Of a DNA stretch of 64,000 bases, positions 9,341 to 20,433 are shown piece after piece (the first letter of the stretch is position 1; the number at the start of each line of letters is the position of its first letter). The notes below the pieces were generated by a model. That model was not told the origin of the DNA and ran no database searches. It saw nothing but the letters and a program-made list of their open reading frames with translations. The stretch is from Ahrensia sp. (GTDB lineage: Bacteria; Pseudomonadota; Alphaproteobacteria; Rhizobiales; Rhizobiaceae), in assembly GCA_028817895.1 (NCBI GenBank), contig JAPPOQ010000033.1:186001-250000 (forward strand). The letters run 5' to 3'. A program made the translations under genes and the position numbers.

Positions 9341-12271
9341 ATGAGCAGAACCGCCACGCTTTCAGGTATTAAGGCCAGCATCACGACCAGCGCCGAAGAT
9401 GCACGGCTCGATGATCCGGTCATCAGCGTTTCCCCGGGCAAGAAGTCGGGTGATCTGCCGGAACGATTGAAGCGATTGCGGGATGATCATCCGCGCACCG
9501 CAGATTTTCTTGCTGCCATTTCGAGCCAGTCTCCCCATCTGGAAACAGCGCTTACGACTTTTCCAGATATCGTATTTGAATGCCTTCAACACCCCTTTCG
9601 CAAAGTCCTTTTTGACACGCAGGAGGCAACTTGGTCCGCGCTTTCAAGCGAAACGGACCGCAATGCCGTGATGTCCGGCCTGCGGCACCTCAAGCGAAAA
9701 GCGGCGCTGGTCATCGCTCTGGCCGATCTGGGCGGCTGGTGGAGTGCAGCGGATGTCGGGTTTGCCCTGGCGCGTGTTGCCGATGTTTGCGTTGAACTCT
9801 GCGTGAGACATTTGCTTGCCGACCTTCATCTGCGCAACAAGATCGCATTGCCGGCTCCCAACGATCCTTGTCTCGGCAGCGGATTTGCTGTCATCGCCAT
9901 GGGCAAACATGGCGCTCGTGAATTGAATTATTCCAGCGATATCGACCTCGTTGTGATCTTCGATCCAGACAATGGGGTGCTCGTGGATCCGGATGAAGGC
10001 GTAAAGCTGTTCGTGCGATTGACCCGCGAAATGATGCGCATGATGCAGGAGCGAACCGCGGATGGATATGTGTTTCGCACCGATCTGAGGCTGCGGCCCG
10101 ACCCATCCGCCATGCCGCTTGCGATACCGCTTCCGCTCGCTCTGACCTATTACGAAGCCCGCGGGCAAAATTGGGAACGCGCCGCGATGATCAAGGCACG
10201 TGCTGCCGCGGGTGATCTGACAACCGGCGAAGCTTTCCTGCGCGATCTCAAGCCCTTCATATGGCGCCGCTATCTCGACTATGCCGCCATCGCCGACATC
10301 CATTCCATAAAGCGTCAACTTCAATCGCATCGCGGATATGACTCGATTGAGGTGCCCGGTCACAATGTCAAACTTGGGCGGGGCGGCATTCGCGAGATCG
10401 AGTTTTTTGTTCAGACGCAGCAATTGATTGCCGGAGGTCGCACTGAGCAGCTTCGCGGGCGATCCACCTTGGATATGCTGGACCAACTCAGTGCATTGAA
10501 ATGGATCAGCGCGCAGGTGAGTGATGAACTCACGGAGAGCTATCTCTTTCTGCGCGATGTTGAACATCGCATCCAGATGTTGCGCGACGAACAGACCCAT
10601 GATGTTCCCACCCAGAAGGATGATCAGGAACGGCTTGCCGCGCTTTGCGGCCACACGTCGTTTTCCGCTTTTGCCAAAGTGGCGCTGGCACATCTGAAGC
10701 GGGTCCACGCACACTATGGCGATCTGTTTTCCAGTGAAGAGGACCTCGCGGTCAGCGCCGGAAGCTTGTCCTTCACCGGAGATGGCGAGAACCCGGCAAC
10801 GCTGAAAACATTGCAGGAAATAGGGTTTGCCGAGCCGGAAAAAGTCGTTCGAACCATCCGCAACTGGCACTACGGGCGCATTCCGGCGATGCAGTCCACC
10901 GAAGCGCGCGAAGTGTTGACCGAACTCACGCCGCACCTGCTGGCAAGCATTGCTGCCACCGGCAAAGGCGATGCGACATTCTCCTTGTTTGAAGATTTCA
11001 TCGAGGGCCTGCCTGCGGGCATTCAGCTGTTCTCAATTCTCAACCGGAACCGCCATCTGCTGAAACTGTTGCTTGATCTGCTGGCATCCGCGCCTCGTCT
11101 GGCCGAGTTGGTGCGTCGTCGTCCGCATGTTTTCGACGCCTTTCTCGAGCTTGGTCGGAGGGGCGGCACACCGGATGAATGGGAGCTTGCAGAGGCATTG
11201 CATCTGAGCCTTGGGCAAGCCCTGAGCGTTGAGGACGAGTTTGACCGGATCAGACAGTTTGTTGCCGAGCATCGTTTCCTCATTGGCCTCAACTTGTTCG
11301 GCAAGGTTCTGACGCCTGCGGAAGCAGGAATGGCCTATGCACAGCTCGCACAGCTGGTGCTGCGAGAGGCCTTTGAGCGGGTCATCGTTCACTTTGAAAC
11401 GCTGCATGGAAAGGTGGAGGGGGCATGCCTTGCGGTCTTCGCCCTGGGCAATTTTGGGGAAGGGCATCTCACGGCGACGTCCGATCTCGACCTCCTGGTT
11501 ATCTACGAGTTTGGCGAGGACAATGACACGTCCGATGGTGCAAGACCTTTGCACGCGTCTCAGTATTTTGGGCGGCTGACGCAACGCTTCATAGCCGCGA
11601 TGAGCGCACCGACCGCGGAAGGCGTGGCCTATGAGATTGATATGAGACTGAGGCCATTCGGTACGGATGGACCGGTGGCGACCAGCCTGCGCGCATTGCT
11701 GCGACATCATGAAGGACCCGCCGAAACCTGGGAAAAGCTCGCCCTAACACGAGCCAGGTTCGTCTATGGCGATCAGGTTTTCGGCGAGCGGGTGACGCAG
11801 AGCATCAAAGAGATTTTGGCGAGCGCGAAGCAGCCCGGCATGGCTGGAGACGTTCTCGACATGCGCAAATTGATGAACCGCGAACGCGCAGCGCAAAGCG
11901 TGTGGGATGTAAAACTGGCCAGTGGCGGGCTGATCGATCTGGAGTTCCTCGTTCAGTGGGGACGTCTTGAAGGGCGGGTGCCGCTGCATATGAGCGAACG
12001 CGACGCCCTCTTGGAACTGGCGGGTGACGATGGAACGCATCTTGTCGAAGCTCTCGATGCCTACCGGAGCACAATCCAGCTGATGCGCCTTTGCGTCGGA
12101 GACCTCAATGAAAAGGACTGGCCAGCCGGCTTTGTGATGGCTCTGTGCGAGCAGTTCGGCGCACCATCACTTCGTGAAGCGCAGGATCGGCTTGCGAAGC
12201 AGCAAGCAGCGGTCCGAGCGACGTTCAACCGCGTTTTGGGCGCACCGCCGGAGAAACTTCAAAGCGCTTGA
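9341..12271 (+). CDS. glnE: Bifunctional glutamine synthetase adenylyltransferase/deadenylase GlnE
   Basis: Two nucleotidyltransferase motifs: 'GFAVIAMGKHGARELNYSSDIDLVVIFD' and 'LAVFALGNFGEGHLTATSDLDLLVIYE'; 'NVKLGRGGIREIEF'. Confidence 0.97.
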   Translation: MSRTATLSGIKASITTSAEDARLDDPVISVSPGKKSGDLPERLKRLRDDHPRTADFLAAISSQSPHLETALTTFPDIVFECLQHPFRKVLFDTQEATWSALSSETDRNAVMSGLRHLKRKAALVIALADLGGWWSAADVGFALARVADVCVELCVRHLLADLHLRNKIALPAPNDPCLGSGFAVIAMGKHGARELNYSSDIDLVVIFDPDNGVLVDPDEGVKLFVRLTREMMRMMQERTADGYVFRTDLRLRPDPSAMPLAIPLPLALTYYEARGQNWERAAMIKARAAAGDLTTGEAFLRDLKPFIWRRYLDYAAIADIHSIKRQLQSHRGYDSIEVPGHNVKLGRGGIREIEFFVQTQQLIAGGRTEQLRGRSTLDMLDQLSALKWISAQVSDELTESYLFLRDVEHRIQMLRDEQTHDVPTQKDDQERLAALCGHTSFSAFAKVALAHLKRVHAHYGDLFSSEEDLAVSAGSLSFTGDGENPATLKTLQEIGFAEPEKVVRTIRNWHYGRIPAMQSTEAREVLTELTPHLLASIAATGKGDATFSLFEDFIEGLPAGIQLFSILNRNRHLLKLLLDLLASAPRLAELVRRRPHVFDAFLELGRRGGTPDEWELAEALHLSLGQALSVEDEFDRIRQFVAEHRFLIGLNLFGKVLTPAEAGMAYAQLAQLVLREAFERVIVHFETLHGKVEGACLAVFALGNFGEGHLTATSDLDLLVIYEFGEDNDTSDGARPLHASQYFGRLTQRFIAAMSAPTAEGVAYEIDMRLRPFGTDGPVATSLRALLRHHEGPAETWEKLALTRARFVYGDQVFGERVTQSIKEILASAKQPGMAGDVLDMRKLMNRERAAQSVWDVKLASGGLIDLEFLVQWGRLEGRVPLHMSERDALLELAGDDGTHLVEALDAYRSTIQLMRLCVGDLNEKDWPAGFVMALCEQFGAPSLREAQDRLAKQQAAVRATFNRVLGAPPEKLQSA

Positions 12272-12280
12272 TGTAACGAT

Positions 12281-14656
12281 CTATCCATCGACTGGATCGC
12301 CGAGACAGGGCTGTTCCACGCAGGTCAATGGCAGGCGGACGGCAACCATTGTTCCCTGACCGACTTCCGAACGGATTTTCAATGTTCCGCCATGCAAGCC
12401 GGCAAGCGAGCGGGCGATTGCCAAGCCGAGGCCGCTTCCCTTGTGATCCTTTGTAAACTGGTCCTGCACCTGTTCGAAAGGCTGTCCAAGTCGCTTCAAT
12501 GACTCTTTGGAAATGCCGCGTCCATCGTCCCGCACCACAATCACGATGGATGATTTCAGTTTCTTGGCAATGACCGCAATGTGCCCGCCTTCCGGTGTGA
12601 ACTTCACCGCATTGGAAAGAAGGTTGAGCATAATCTGCTTCACCGCGCGACGGTCAGCATTCACCTCCAGCCCGCTTGGCACATTCTTGTCAACGGTGAT
12701 TTTTGAGCTCTCCGCCTGAACATGCACGATGCGCAGCGTCTCTTCCATCAGCACATCCACATCGACCATCTCCGGCGAGAGCTGCATGCGGCCGGCTTCA
12801 ATCTTTGACATGTCGAGCACGTCATTGATGACGCCCAGCAGGAAGTTGCCGGAATTGTGAATGTCCGTCGCGTATTCTTCATATTTGTCCGAGCCAAGCT
12901 CTCCAAACATCTGGCTGCGCATAATGTCGGAGAACCCGATGATCGCGTTTAGCGGCGTGCGCAACTCATGCGAGATGTTGGCGAGAAAATGCGACTTCGC
13001 GTCATTGGCGGCATTGGCGCGGGATTTTTCTTCCTTCAGCGTATCAGCAAACTCGACGAGTTTCTGGGCTTGGCGTTCCAGTTCCTGCTTGGTGTTTCGA
13101 AGGTCAGCGATCGTCGCCATGTGACGGCGTTCGGAATCGACCAGCTTCTCCTCGTTGCGCTTGATCTGAGTGATGTCCGTGCCGATTGAAACGAAACCGC
13201 CGTCTCGAGTGCGCTTTTCGTTGATCTGGAGCCAGCGGCCATCTTCGATTTGAGCCTCGAAGACCTGTGTGTCGAGGTCCTGGCGCACATCGGGTGTCAT
13301 GGGAGTGCGCACGCGCGGTTTGCGGCTGAGGCGCTGAATGTCCTCATAGGAGGTGCCGCTTTCAACTGCCGTGTTAGGAAGCGCATAGAGCTGTTGATAC
13401 TTGGTGTTGCAAAGAACAAGACGCTTGCCGGCATCCCAAAGCACGAAGGCTTCCGAAATGTTTTCAATGGCGTCGCGCAGACGTATGTCGGCGTTGCGGT
13501 TCTGCTGCTTTAGCGCTTCCTGTTCGCTGATATCGACGGCAATGCCGATCAGGTGAGGATGTCCGCTTCGATGCTTGACGAGTTCAGCGCGCAGGCGCAC
13601 CCACACCCAACTTCCCGACGCGTGCATCATGCGGAAACGATGGTCGATCTGCTTGGAATCGGAGCGAAATATGCTGTCGGCCAGCGCAAGCATGTCACCA
13701 TCATCTGCGTGGAGAAGGCGCTTCAGCTCTCCAAAGCTCACGATGCTCTCGCCTGAGTTGATGCCGAGCATCTCAAACATGGACCGTGACCAGATCACAC
13801 GCCCCCGCGCCAGGTCCCAATCCCACATGCCGCAATGGCCTCTGGCGAGCGCCGTGTCGAAGCGTGTGTTGGTTTCCGAGTAGAGCCGCTCGGCGGCGCG
13901 ACGTCTCGCGTCCTGTGCGAAATAGGCGTAGAGCACGACGAAGATGACGAAGCTCATGGCGAGGAACAGGATCAGATTGATGCGAACCATGCGGTTCCAT
14001 TCCGCAAACACGGCATCGGTTGAACGCGCGATGATGAGTGTGCCCAGCGGGCTTTCCACGTCACCGATGGGCTTCTGCAAGGCCAGCACGGGCTGCACGC
14101 CGTCCAACGAGATTTCCTCGGGGGCCGCGCCCAATGTGGCCGCCTTAATGCCCAGCAGTCGTGTTGCAAAAACGCCTTGCAAGCCCAATGCGCCGGGAAG
14201 GTGCGATACCACCTTTCCATTCTGGTCAATCAGGTAGATTGATAGTCCCGGCGCCATCAATTCGTCCGGCACGGACGCGGCCAAGTAGGTGTCAACGAGC
14301 GAAGGTGCTTCAAGCGCAAAGTCTACGCCGGGCCGACTTTCCAGCCTTGTTGCGATCAGATGCGAAAGGGTGGCCAATTGAAGTTTGGCGGAGTATTCGA
14401 TGTTGCTTGCGCGGTCGGCGAGTGAAACGAACCGGGTTGCAGCGACGAGTACAAGCAAAGCCACGATCAGGGTGGGAATGAGACGCCGCAGAAACGTCTC
14501 GGTGCGATTGCTCACGGTCAGTCTCGTATCGCCACGTGATTCAGCGATCTTTCTGCGGATGATATCGCTGACTGATGCGGTCAGATTGTCGCCGAACTGG
14601 CGGAAAGAGGGGTCTTGGCGCTGATGCGCGGCGCTTCCTGCCTCATTTGGCTTCAT
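12281..14656 (-). CDS. pleC: PAS-containing hybrid-less sensor histidine kinase, PleC/DivJ/PdhS-like
   Basis: N-terminal TM/periplasmic region, PAS domains, 'KSHFLANISHELRTPLNAIIGFSDIMRSQMFGELGSDKYEEYATDIHNSGNFLLGVINDVLDMSKIEAG', typical of the alphaproteobacterial PleC group. Position between glnE and pepN matches S. meliloti pleC as I recall it; orthology not verified. Confidence 0.75.
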   Translation of the reverse strand: MKPNEAGSAAHQRQDPSFRQFGDNLTASVSDIIRRKIAESRGDTRLTVSNRTETFLRRLIPTLIVALLVLVAATRFVSLADRASNIEYSAKLQLATLSHLIATRLESRPGVDFALEAPSLVDTYLAASVPDELMAPGLSIYLIDQNGKVVSHLPGALGLQGVFATRLLGIKAATLGAAPEEISLDGVQPVLALQKPIGDVESPLGTLIIARSTDAVFAEWNRMVRINLILFLAMSFVIFVVLYAYFAQDARRRAAERLYSETNTRFDTALARGHCGMWDWDLARGRVIWSRSMFEMLGINSGESIVSFGELKRLLHADDGDMLALADSIFRSDSKQIDHRFRMMHASGSWVWVRLRAELVKHRSGHPHLIGIAVDISEQEALKQQNRNADIRLRDAIENISEAFVLWDAGKRLVLCNTKYQQLYALPNTAVESGTSYEDIQRLSRKPRVRTPMTPDVRQDLDTQVFEAQIEDGRWLQINEKRTRDGGFVSIGTDITQIKRNEEKLVDSERRHMATIADLRNTKQELERQAQKLVEFADTLKEEKSRANAANDAKSHFLANISHELRTPLNAIIGFSDIMRSQMFGELGSDKYEEYATDIHNSGNFLLGVINDVLDMSKIEAGRMQLSPEMVDVDVLMEETLRIVHVQAESSKITVDKNVPSGLEVNADRRAVKQIMLNLLSNAVKFTPEGGHIAVIAKKLKSSIVIVVRDDGRGISKESLKRLGQPFEQVQDQFTKDHKGSGLGLAIARSLAGLHGGTLKIRSEVGQGTMVAVRLPLTCVEQPCLGDPVDG

Positions 14657-14672
14657 GATCGCTCCTACCTGC

Positions 14673-14812
14673 GAATCAAGTGCCGAATCGCCAGAAAACG
14701 CTTCACGAATGTGACGGGCGAATCACCTGTGGACTCCCTTATGAATCAGCTTGAATCCGCTTGTCCAGACTCCGCGAATCACTTGCGCAAAAAAGGTATG
14801 GGACAGCGAGTC
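14673..14812. promoter_or_regulatory. Cluster of nine GANTC (CcrM) sites in the 5' region of the PleC-like kinase gene
   Basis: GANTC at 14673, 14685, 14720, 14732, 14743, 14753, 14768, 14776, 14808; the 8-mer GCGAATCA occurs three times (14671, 14718, 14774). Confidence 0.85.
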
Positions 14813-14832
14813 GCAGCTTAAGTTCTGCCACT

Positions 14833-17466
14833 TCAGGTCAAGCACCGCTCCACAATTTCACTCGTGTCGCGCGAAAGTCCGTCCGTTTCGGCGATGCGCT
14901 TGAGTGCGGATTGAGCGCTTTCACGGCGCGTCGGTTCAAAAATACGCCAGTTGTTGAGCGCCGTCAGCAAACGGGCCGCAAGCTGCGGATTGCGCGCATC
15001 CAGCGCCAACACCTGATCAGCAAACAGAGTGTGGCCGCGACCATCAGCCAAGTGAAACGCACTCAGATTCTGCGTGGCAAACGGTCCCAAAAGCGAGCGC
15101 GCACGATTGGGGTTCTCCAAGGTATAAGCCTCGTGGGTGAGCAATTGGGTAACTCTTTCAAACCCGGCCACACCCTCGATTGTTGCCTGAAGTGAGAACC
15201 ATTTGTCGACAACCAGCGGTTCCTGTTCAAAGCGCTGGTAGAAATCTTCCAACAGATCGGCGCTGTCGCCGGCGCCCTGTTGCAATCGAACCAGCGATGT
15301 CAGCGCGCCAAAGCGATCCGTCATCGTTTGTGCCGATCCATACTGATCTCGGGCGAAAGCGATGGCGGATGCATCGCCAGTCGCCAATATCACCGTCAGA
15401 AGCGCGTTCTTCAAAGCGCGATTTGCCGCGTTTGCCTCCGTCGCAGTTTGCAGATGCTTGTCGAGAATGTGGCCATCGCTCCCCAAACGGTTGCACAGTT
15501 GCACGAGTGCCGAGCTTCGCGCTTCGGCAAGAGCATCGGGATCAACATTCTCGCCAACGTATTGAGCAAGGTCGGGCAGGCTCGGCAGTGTCAGTATTTG
15601 CGCGCGAAGAGCCATGTCCAGCTTGTTGTCGAGTACCGTTCTGCAAACCGCCTCGACCAATAACTCGGTGAGCGGGCCGGTTCCGGCGGCTTTGCCACCG
15701 GTATTCCCCGCGCTGATCTGCTTCAGCAGCAACCCATTGAGCGCGGACCATCGCGCATAGGGATCACTGTCGAAACGCGCTTTGTGAAGGCTGTCTGCCT
15801 CGCTCTGATCGTGGCGAAGTGTGATGGGCGCAGAGAACCCGCGCAGCAAAGATACGACAGGGCGTTGTGCGAGGCCCTCAAACGTCACGGTTTTGCGTTC
15901 GCTGTCCAACAGAATGCAGTCACCACCCAGCAAATGAGTGTCGCTTGTCGGCTTAATGTTGTTGCCATTCGCGTCGATCAGGCCGAAGCGCAGCGGAATG
16001 ACCACAGGTGCTTTGTCGGGCTGACCGGGCGTTGCCGGTGTTTCCTGGGCGAGCTCCAGTGTCAGGCTCCGGCTGGCTTCGTCATACCGCTCTTCCACCG
16101 TGACGACCGGGGTGCCCGCTTGTTCGTACCACAGTGAAAACTGAGAAAGATCGCGACCGCTGGTTTCCGCGAAGCAGGCGAGGAAGTCTTCAACACGCGC
16201 GGCGTCGCCATCGTGCCGCTCGAAATACAGGTCGATCGCTTTGCGATAACCGTCGGGGCCGACCAGCGTGGCAAGCATGCGCACCAGTTCCGCGCCTTTC
16301 TGATAAACTGTCGCCGTGTAGAAATTATTGATCTCACGATAGCTTTGCGGCCGAACAGGATGGGCGAGGGGGCCAGCATCTTCGGGGAATTGCGTGGCCT
16401 TCAGGCGCCTGACTTGCTCGATACGCTGCACGGGACGCGAGCGCATGTCGGCTGAGAATTCCTGGTCACGATAGACCGTCAACCCTTCCTTCAAACACAG
16501 TTGGAACCAGTCCCGACAGGTGATGCGATTCCCGGTCCAGTTGTGGAAATACTCATGCGCAACAATGGCTTCGATGTTCTCGAAATCGGTATCAGTCGCC
16601 AGTGTTTCGTCCGCCAGCACATATTTGTCGTTGAAGATGTTGAGGCCCTTGTTTTCCATGGCCCCCATATTGAAGTCCGAAACGGCAACGATGTTGAAAA
16701 CGTCGAGGTCGTACTCGCGGCCATATGTCTCTTCATCCCAACGCATGGACCGCTTCAACGCACCCATGGCGTAAGTGGCCAAGGACGCTTTGCCCTTCTC
16801 GACATAGATTGCGAGATCAACGTTGCGTCCGGATGCTGTGGTGAAACCGTCCGTCAGAAGGTCGAGACTACCCGCCACCAGCGCAAAGAGGTAGCAAGGC
16901 TTGGGATGCGGATCATGCCATTCGGCAAAGTGGCGATTGCCAGCAAGCTGCCCCCGATCACCAGGATTGCCGTTTGACAGCAATATCGGGCAATCGTCAC
17001 GGTCCGCTTCAAGGCGGACACGATAGGTTGCCAACACGTCCGGGCGGTCGAGGAAATAAGTGATACGGCGAAAACCTTCCGCCTCGCATTGCGTGCAGAA
17101 GTTGCCGCCGCTTCGATACAGCCCCATCAGCTTGGTGTTGGCCTGTGGCGCAATTTGCGTCTCGATTCTGATCTTGAAGCGCTCATCCTTCGGTAGGGTT
17201 GAGATGGTCAGACCGTCTTCATCCGTCTCATAGACCAGTCCGTCTTTATCGATACCCCGCACACTGAGTGACCGCAGGGTCAATTCATCGCCATCCAGCC
17301 GCAGTGGCGTGTCGACAACAGTGTTGGGGTCGCGCCGAACGCTAAGCGTGGAGGTCACGAGTGTCGCATCCGGGTGGAGATCAAAGGTCAACTTGACATC
17401 ATCAATCCAGTAGGGCGGCGGCGAGTAGTCCTTCAGGCGGATAAGGGGGGCTGTTTGTGTGCGCAT
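14833..17466 (-). CDS. pepN: Aminopeptidase N (M1 family)
   Basis: 'GAMENKGLNIFN', zinc motif 'HEYFHNWTGNRIT'; start at the MRTQTAPLIRL methionine. Confidence 0.96.
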   Translation of the reverse strand: MRTQTAPLIRLKDYSPPPYWIDDVKLTFDLHPDATLVTSTLSVRRDPNTVVDTPLRLDGDELTLRSLSVRGIDKDGLVYETDEDGLTISTLPKDERFKIRIETQIAPQANTKLMGLYRSGGNFCTQCEAEGFRRITYFLDRPDVLATYRVRLEADRDDCPILLSNGNPGDRGQLAGNRHFAEWHDPHPKPCYLFALVAGSLDLLTDGFTTASGRNVDLAIYVEKGKASLATYAMGALKRSMRWDEETYGREYDLDVFNIVAVSDFNMGAMENKGLNIFNDKYVLADETLATDTDFENIEAIVAHEYFHNWTGNRITCRDWFQLCLKEGLTVYRDQEFSADMRSRPVQRIEQVRRLKATQFPEDAGPLAHPVRPQSYREINNFYTATVYQKGAELVRMLATLVGPDGYRKAIDLYFERHDGDAARVEDFLACFAETSGRDLSQFSLWYEQAGTPVVTVEERYDEASRSLTLELAQETPATPGQPDKAPVVIPLRFGLIDANGNNIKPTSDTHLLGGDCILLDSERKTVTFEGLAQRPVVSLLRGFSAPITLRHDQSEADSLHKARFDSDPYARWSALNGLLLKQISAGNTGGKAAGTGPLTELLVEAVCRTVLDNKLDMALRAQILTLPSLPDLAQYVGENVDPDALAEARSSALVQLCNRLGSDGHILDKHLQTATEANAANRALKNALLTVILATGDASAIAFARDQYGSAQTMTDRFGALTSLVRLQQGAGDSADLLEDFYQRFEQEPLVVDKWFSLQATIEGVAGFERVTQLLTHEAYTLENPNRARSLLGPFATQNLSAFHLADGRGHTLFADQVLALDARNPQLAARLLTALNNWRIFEPTRRESAQSALKRIAETDGLSRDTSEIVERCLT

Positions 17467-17635
17467 TTTGCTCGTGCCGGTCTGTGCATCTATCGGCGTT
17501 CTATGCCAGAGGTCGTACGCTCGTTCCATCATCTTGGACTGCGGGCGAGCGTTTTAGCGAAGAGGGCAGGGTGCGCATGTCGCAAGACGGCGCTATGCTT
17601 CGGCAACTCCAAAAGATGCGATGCGAGACCCGCTT

Positions 17636-19270
17636 ATGATTGAGCCTACGAAGAAACAACTTTCCCGTTTGAAAGCCCATCGCGACGCCACCGCGGGGAC
17701 AACGATCTCGCAGCTCTTTGAACAGGACGAAACTCGGTTCGACACGTTCTCCGCCCGCTGCGGAGATATTCTCTTCGACTATTCAAAGACCGCCATCGAT
17801 GAGGAAGCCCGCGCGCTGCTGTTTGATCTTGCCGAGGCGGCGAAGCTTGAAGACAAGCGCGCAGCACTTTTTGCGGGTGAGCCCATAAACGTAACCGAGG
17901 GGCGAGCCGTTCAACATATGGCCCTGCGCCGATCGGGTGAAGAGCCGGTCATGATCGATGGTGAAGACGTCATGCCCGGCATTCGCGAAGTTCGGCGACG
18001 GATGGTGGAATTTGCCAATGGTGTTCGAAACGGAAGCATCGCGGGAACAGGGGGTGCGTTCACCGATATCGTCAATATCGGCATTGGCGGATCGGATCTC
18101 GGCCCGGCCATGGTGACCCTCGCGCTTGCCCCATATCACGACGGCCCGCGCACCCATTTCGTGTCCAATGTGGATGGCGCGGACATCGCATCCGTGCTGG
18201 CCAGGGTTACCGCGGCAACCACGCTGTTCATCGTGGCTTCCAAGACCTTTACCACGCAAGAGACCATGACTAATGCGCAAACGGCCCGGGCCTGGTTTGT
18301 GGAACAGGTGGGTGAAGAGGCGGTTCGTCAGCACTTTGCCGCATTGTCCACCGCTCTCGACAAAACGGATGCGTTTGGCATCGATGAGGAACGCACCTTC
18401 GGGTTTTGGGACTGGGTGGGGGGACGCTACTCCGTCTGGTCGGCGATCGGGCTTTCCGTCATGCTTGCGGTCGGCCCGGAACGTTTTGACGAGTTTCTCG
18501 CTGGTGCGGAGGCGGTGGACCAGCACTTTCGCGACACGGACATCGCCAGCAATGTGCCCATTCTGATGGCGCTGGTCGGTATCTGGCATCGCAATGTCTG
18601 CGGCTACGACACCCATGCCGTTCTTCCGTATGACCAGCATTTGTCGCGCTTTGCAGCCTATCTCCAGCAGCTTGATATGGAGTCAAACGGGAAACGCATC
18701 GATCTGGGCGGAAACGAGGTTGACCACCAAACAGGGCCTGTCGTTTGGGGCGAGCCGGGCACCAATGGACAACACGCCTTTTACCAACTGATTCACCAGG
18801 GCACTTCGGTCATTCCGGCGGACTTTCTGATTGCCGCGCGTGCCAATCAGAAAACCGGAGATCACCACGAGAAACTTGCCGCCAACGCCTTTGCGCAAAC
18901 AGAAGCGCTCATGGTCGGCAAATCCAAGGAGCAGGCGAGAAACGAATTGCTGGCCAAGGGCACGAGCAAGGAGGATGCTGACCGGCTTGCACCGCACAAG
19001 GTTTTTCCGGGCAATCGACCGACGTGCACCTTCCTCTATCCCAAGCTGACGTCCTTCATCCTTGGGCAGTTGATCGCCCTTTATGAGCACAAGGTGTTCG
19101 TGCAAGGTGCGATTTGGGACATCAATTCATTCGACCAATGGGGCGTGGAACTTGGCAAGGAACTCGCAGGCGAGCTTTTACCCGTGGTCAAGGGTGAAGC
19201 GAATGCCGAGGGTCGTAACGGGTCCACGCGCGGATTGATTGACGCGTTCCACGCTATGCGCGCAGGCTGA
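17636..19270 (+). CDS. pgi: Glucose-6-phosphate isomerase
   Basis: '[15 protein letters not shown]', '[10 protein letters not shown]', '[19 protein letters not shown]'; in-frame upstream ATG at 17621 also possible. Confidence 0.97.
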   Translation: MIEPTKKQLSRLKAHRDATAGTTISQLFEQDETRFDTFSARCGDILFDYSKTAIDEEARALLFDLAEAAKLEDKRAALFAGEPINVTEGRAVQHMALRRSGEEPVMIDGEDVMPGIREVRRRMVEFANGVRNGSIAGTGGAFTDIVNIGIGGSDLGPAMVTLALAPYHDGPRTHFVSNVDGADIASVLARVTAATTLFIVASKTFTTQETMTNAQTARAWFVEQVGEEAVRQHFAALSTALDKTDAFGIDEERTFGFWDWVGGRYSVWSAIGLSVMLAVGPERFDEFLAGAEAVDQHFRDTDIASNVPILMALVGIWHRNVCGYDTHAVLPYDQHLSRFAAYLQQLDMESNGKRIDLGGNEVDHQTGPVVWGEPGTNGQHAFYQLIHQGTSVIPADFLIAARANQKTGDHHEKLAANAFAQTEALMVGKSKEQARNELLAKGTSKEDADRLAPHKVFPGNRPTCTFLYPKLTSFILGQLIALYEHKVFVQGAIWDINSFDQWGVELGKELAGELLPVVKGEANAEGRNGSTRGLIDAFHAMRAG

Positions 19271-19279
19271 AATGGTGAG

Positions 19280-20212
19280 TCACATATTGGTGTAGCCGCG
19301 ACCGTCTGGCGACCGTGCGAGTGCACGGTTCTTCGCTCGCTCGCGCTGCACCGTGTAGATTGATGCGCCGATGATCACCACTGCACCCGCCCAGGTGTAT
19401 GCGCTGGGAAGCGTTGAAAAGACCAGCCATCCGAAGAATGCGGCGTAGAGCAATCGCACATAGTCGAGCGATGCGAGCACCGACGCTTCGCCAAACTTGA
19501 ATGCATAGATGTTCAGCATCTGCGCGACGTAGGAAACGACTCCGACTGCGATCAGCAATACCCATTCCCACATTGTTGGCGTCTGCCAGTAAAAGTAGGC
19601 AGGAACCGAAATGCAGAGGCCAACCAGAAAGGCTTGATAACTCAATATGGTAGCCGGTTCGTCGGTTTTGGAAAGTTTGCGAATGATGACCATGACCAGC
19701 CCGGCGGAGGCCGCCGCGATCAGAGCGTAGATGCTGTTGGGATCAAACCCTTCGGACCCGGGTCGCATCATGATGAGAACGCCGATAAAGCCGACGATCA
19801 CCGCGGCCCAGCGGCGCATGCCAACGGCTTCGTGCAAAATGATGATTGCGAAGATCGTGACGAAGAAGCTTTTTGCAAAGCCAATAGCGACAGCATCTGC
19901 CAGCGGCATTTCAATGACGGCGTAAAAGCCACAAAGCATGGCGATCAGCGCAAAAAACACGCGAACGATCTGCAAGTCGAGGCGGGTGGTGCGTAGGGCG
20001 CCGGGAAAATGGTCGACGATCTTGGGCATCACGATCAGCATCATGATCACCTGACGCACGAGCAGAATCTGCGTCACATGCAAACGTTCACCGGCAAGCT
20101 TGATGAGCAGGGTCATTACCGCAAATCCGAAGGCAGCGAAAGCGATCAGCACGGCCCCTTTCAAGTTTCCGGGAAGGCCGGAAAACTGCTGTCGCAGTTG
20201 TTCAAATATCAT
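19280..20212 (-). CDS. DMT/EamA family transporter
   Basis: About ten hydrophobic helices in two EamA-like repeats. Confidence 0.88.
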   Translation of the reverse strand: MIFEQLRQQFSGLPGNLKGAVLIAFAAFGFAVMTLLIKLAGERLHVTQILLVRQVIMMLIVMPKIVDHFPGALRTTRLDLQIVRVFFALIAMLCGFYAVIEMPLADAVAIGFAKSFFVTIFAIIILHEAVGMRRWAAVIVGFIGVLIMMRPGSEGFDPNSIYALIAAASAGLVMVIIRKLSKTDEPATILSYQAFLVGLCISVPAYFYWQTPTMWEWVLLIAVGVVSYVAQMLNIYAFKFGEASVLASLDYVRLLYAAFFGWLVFSTLPSAYTWAGAVVIIGASIYTVQRERAKNRALARSPDGRGYTNM

Positions 20213-20433
20213 GGAGGATCGACCCGAAGCGTGCGTGATTGCCTAACGAGACTGGCAGGCAGACGCGTCTGCGACAAGCCGGGCCGATTTCACCGCGTTG
20301 CGATGCGATGGCGGCTTGCAAATCGGGCAAAAATGCAATTCTGTTGCCTTAATCAGATGTCAGGCACTGTTTGCTGACCAAACCCGCCCTATCTGCATTC
20401 CACATATGAGCAAAGCGAAGAAGGCCGAACATC

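Noticed and set aside
9644-10936. 430-aa minus-strand ORF opposite glnE
   Set aside because: Antisense shadow of glnE; no recognisable domain.
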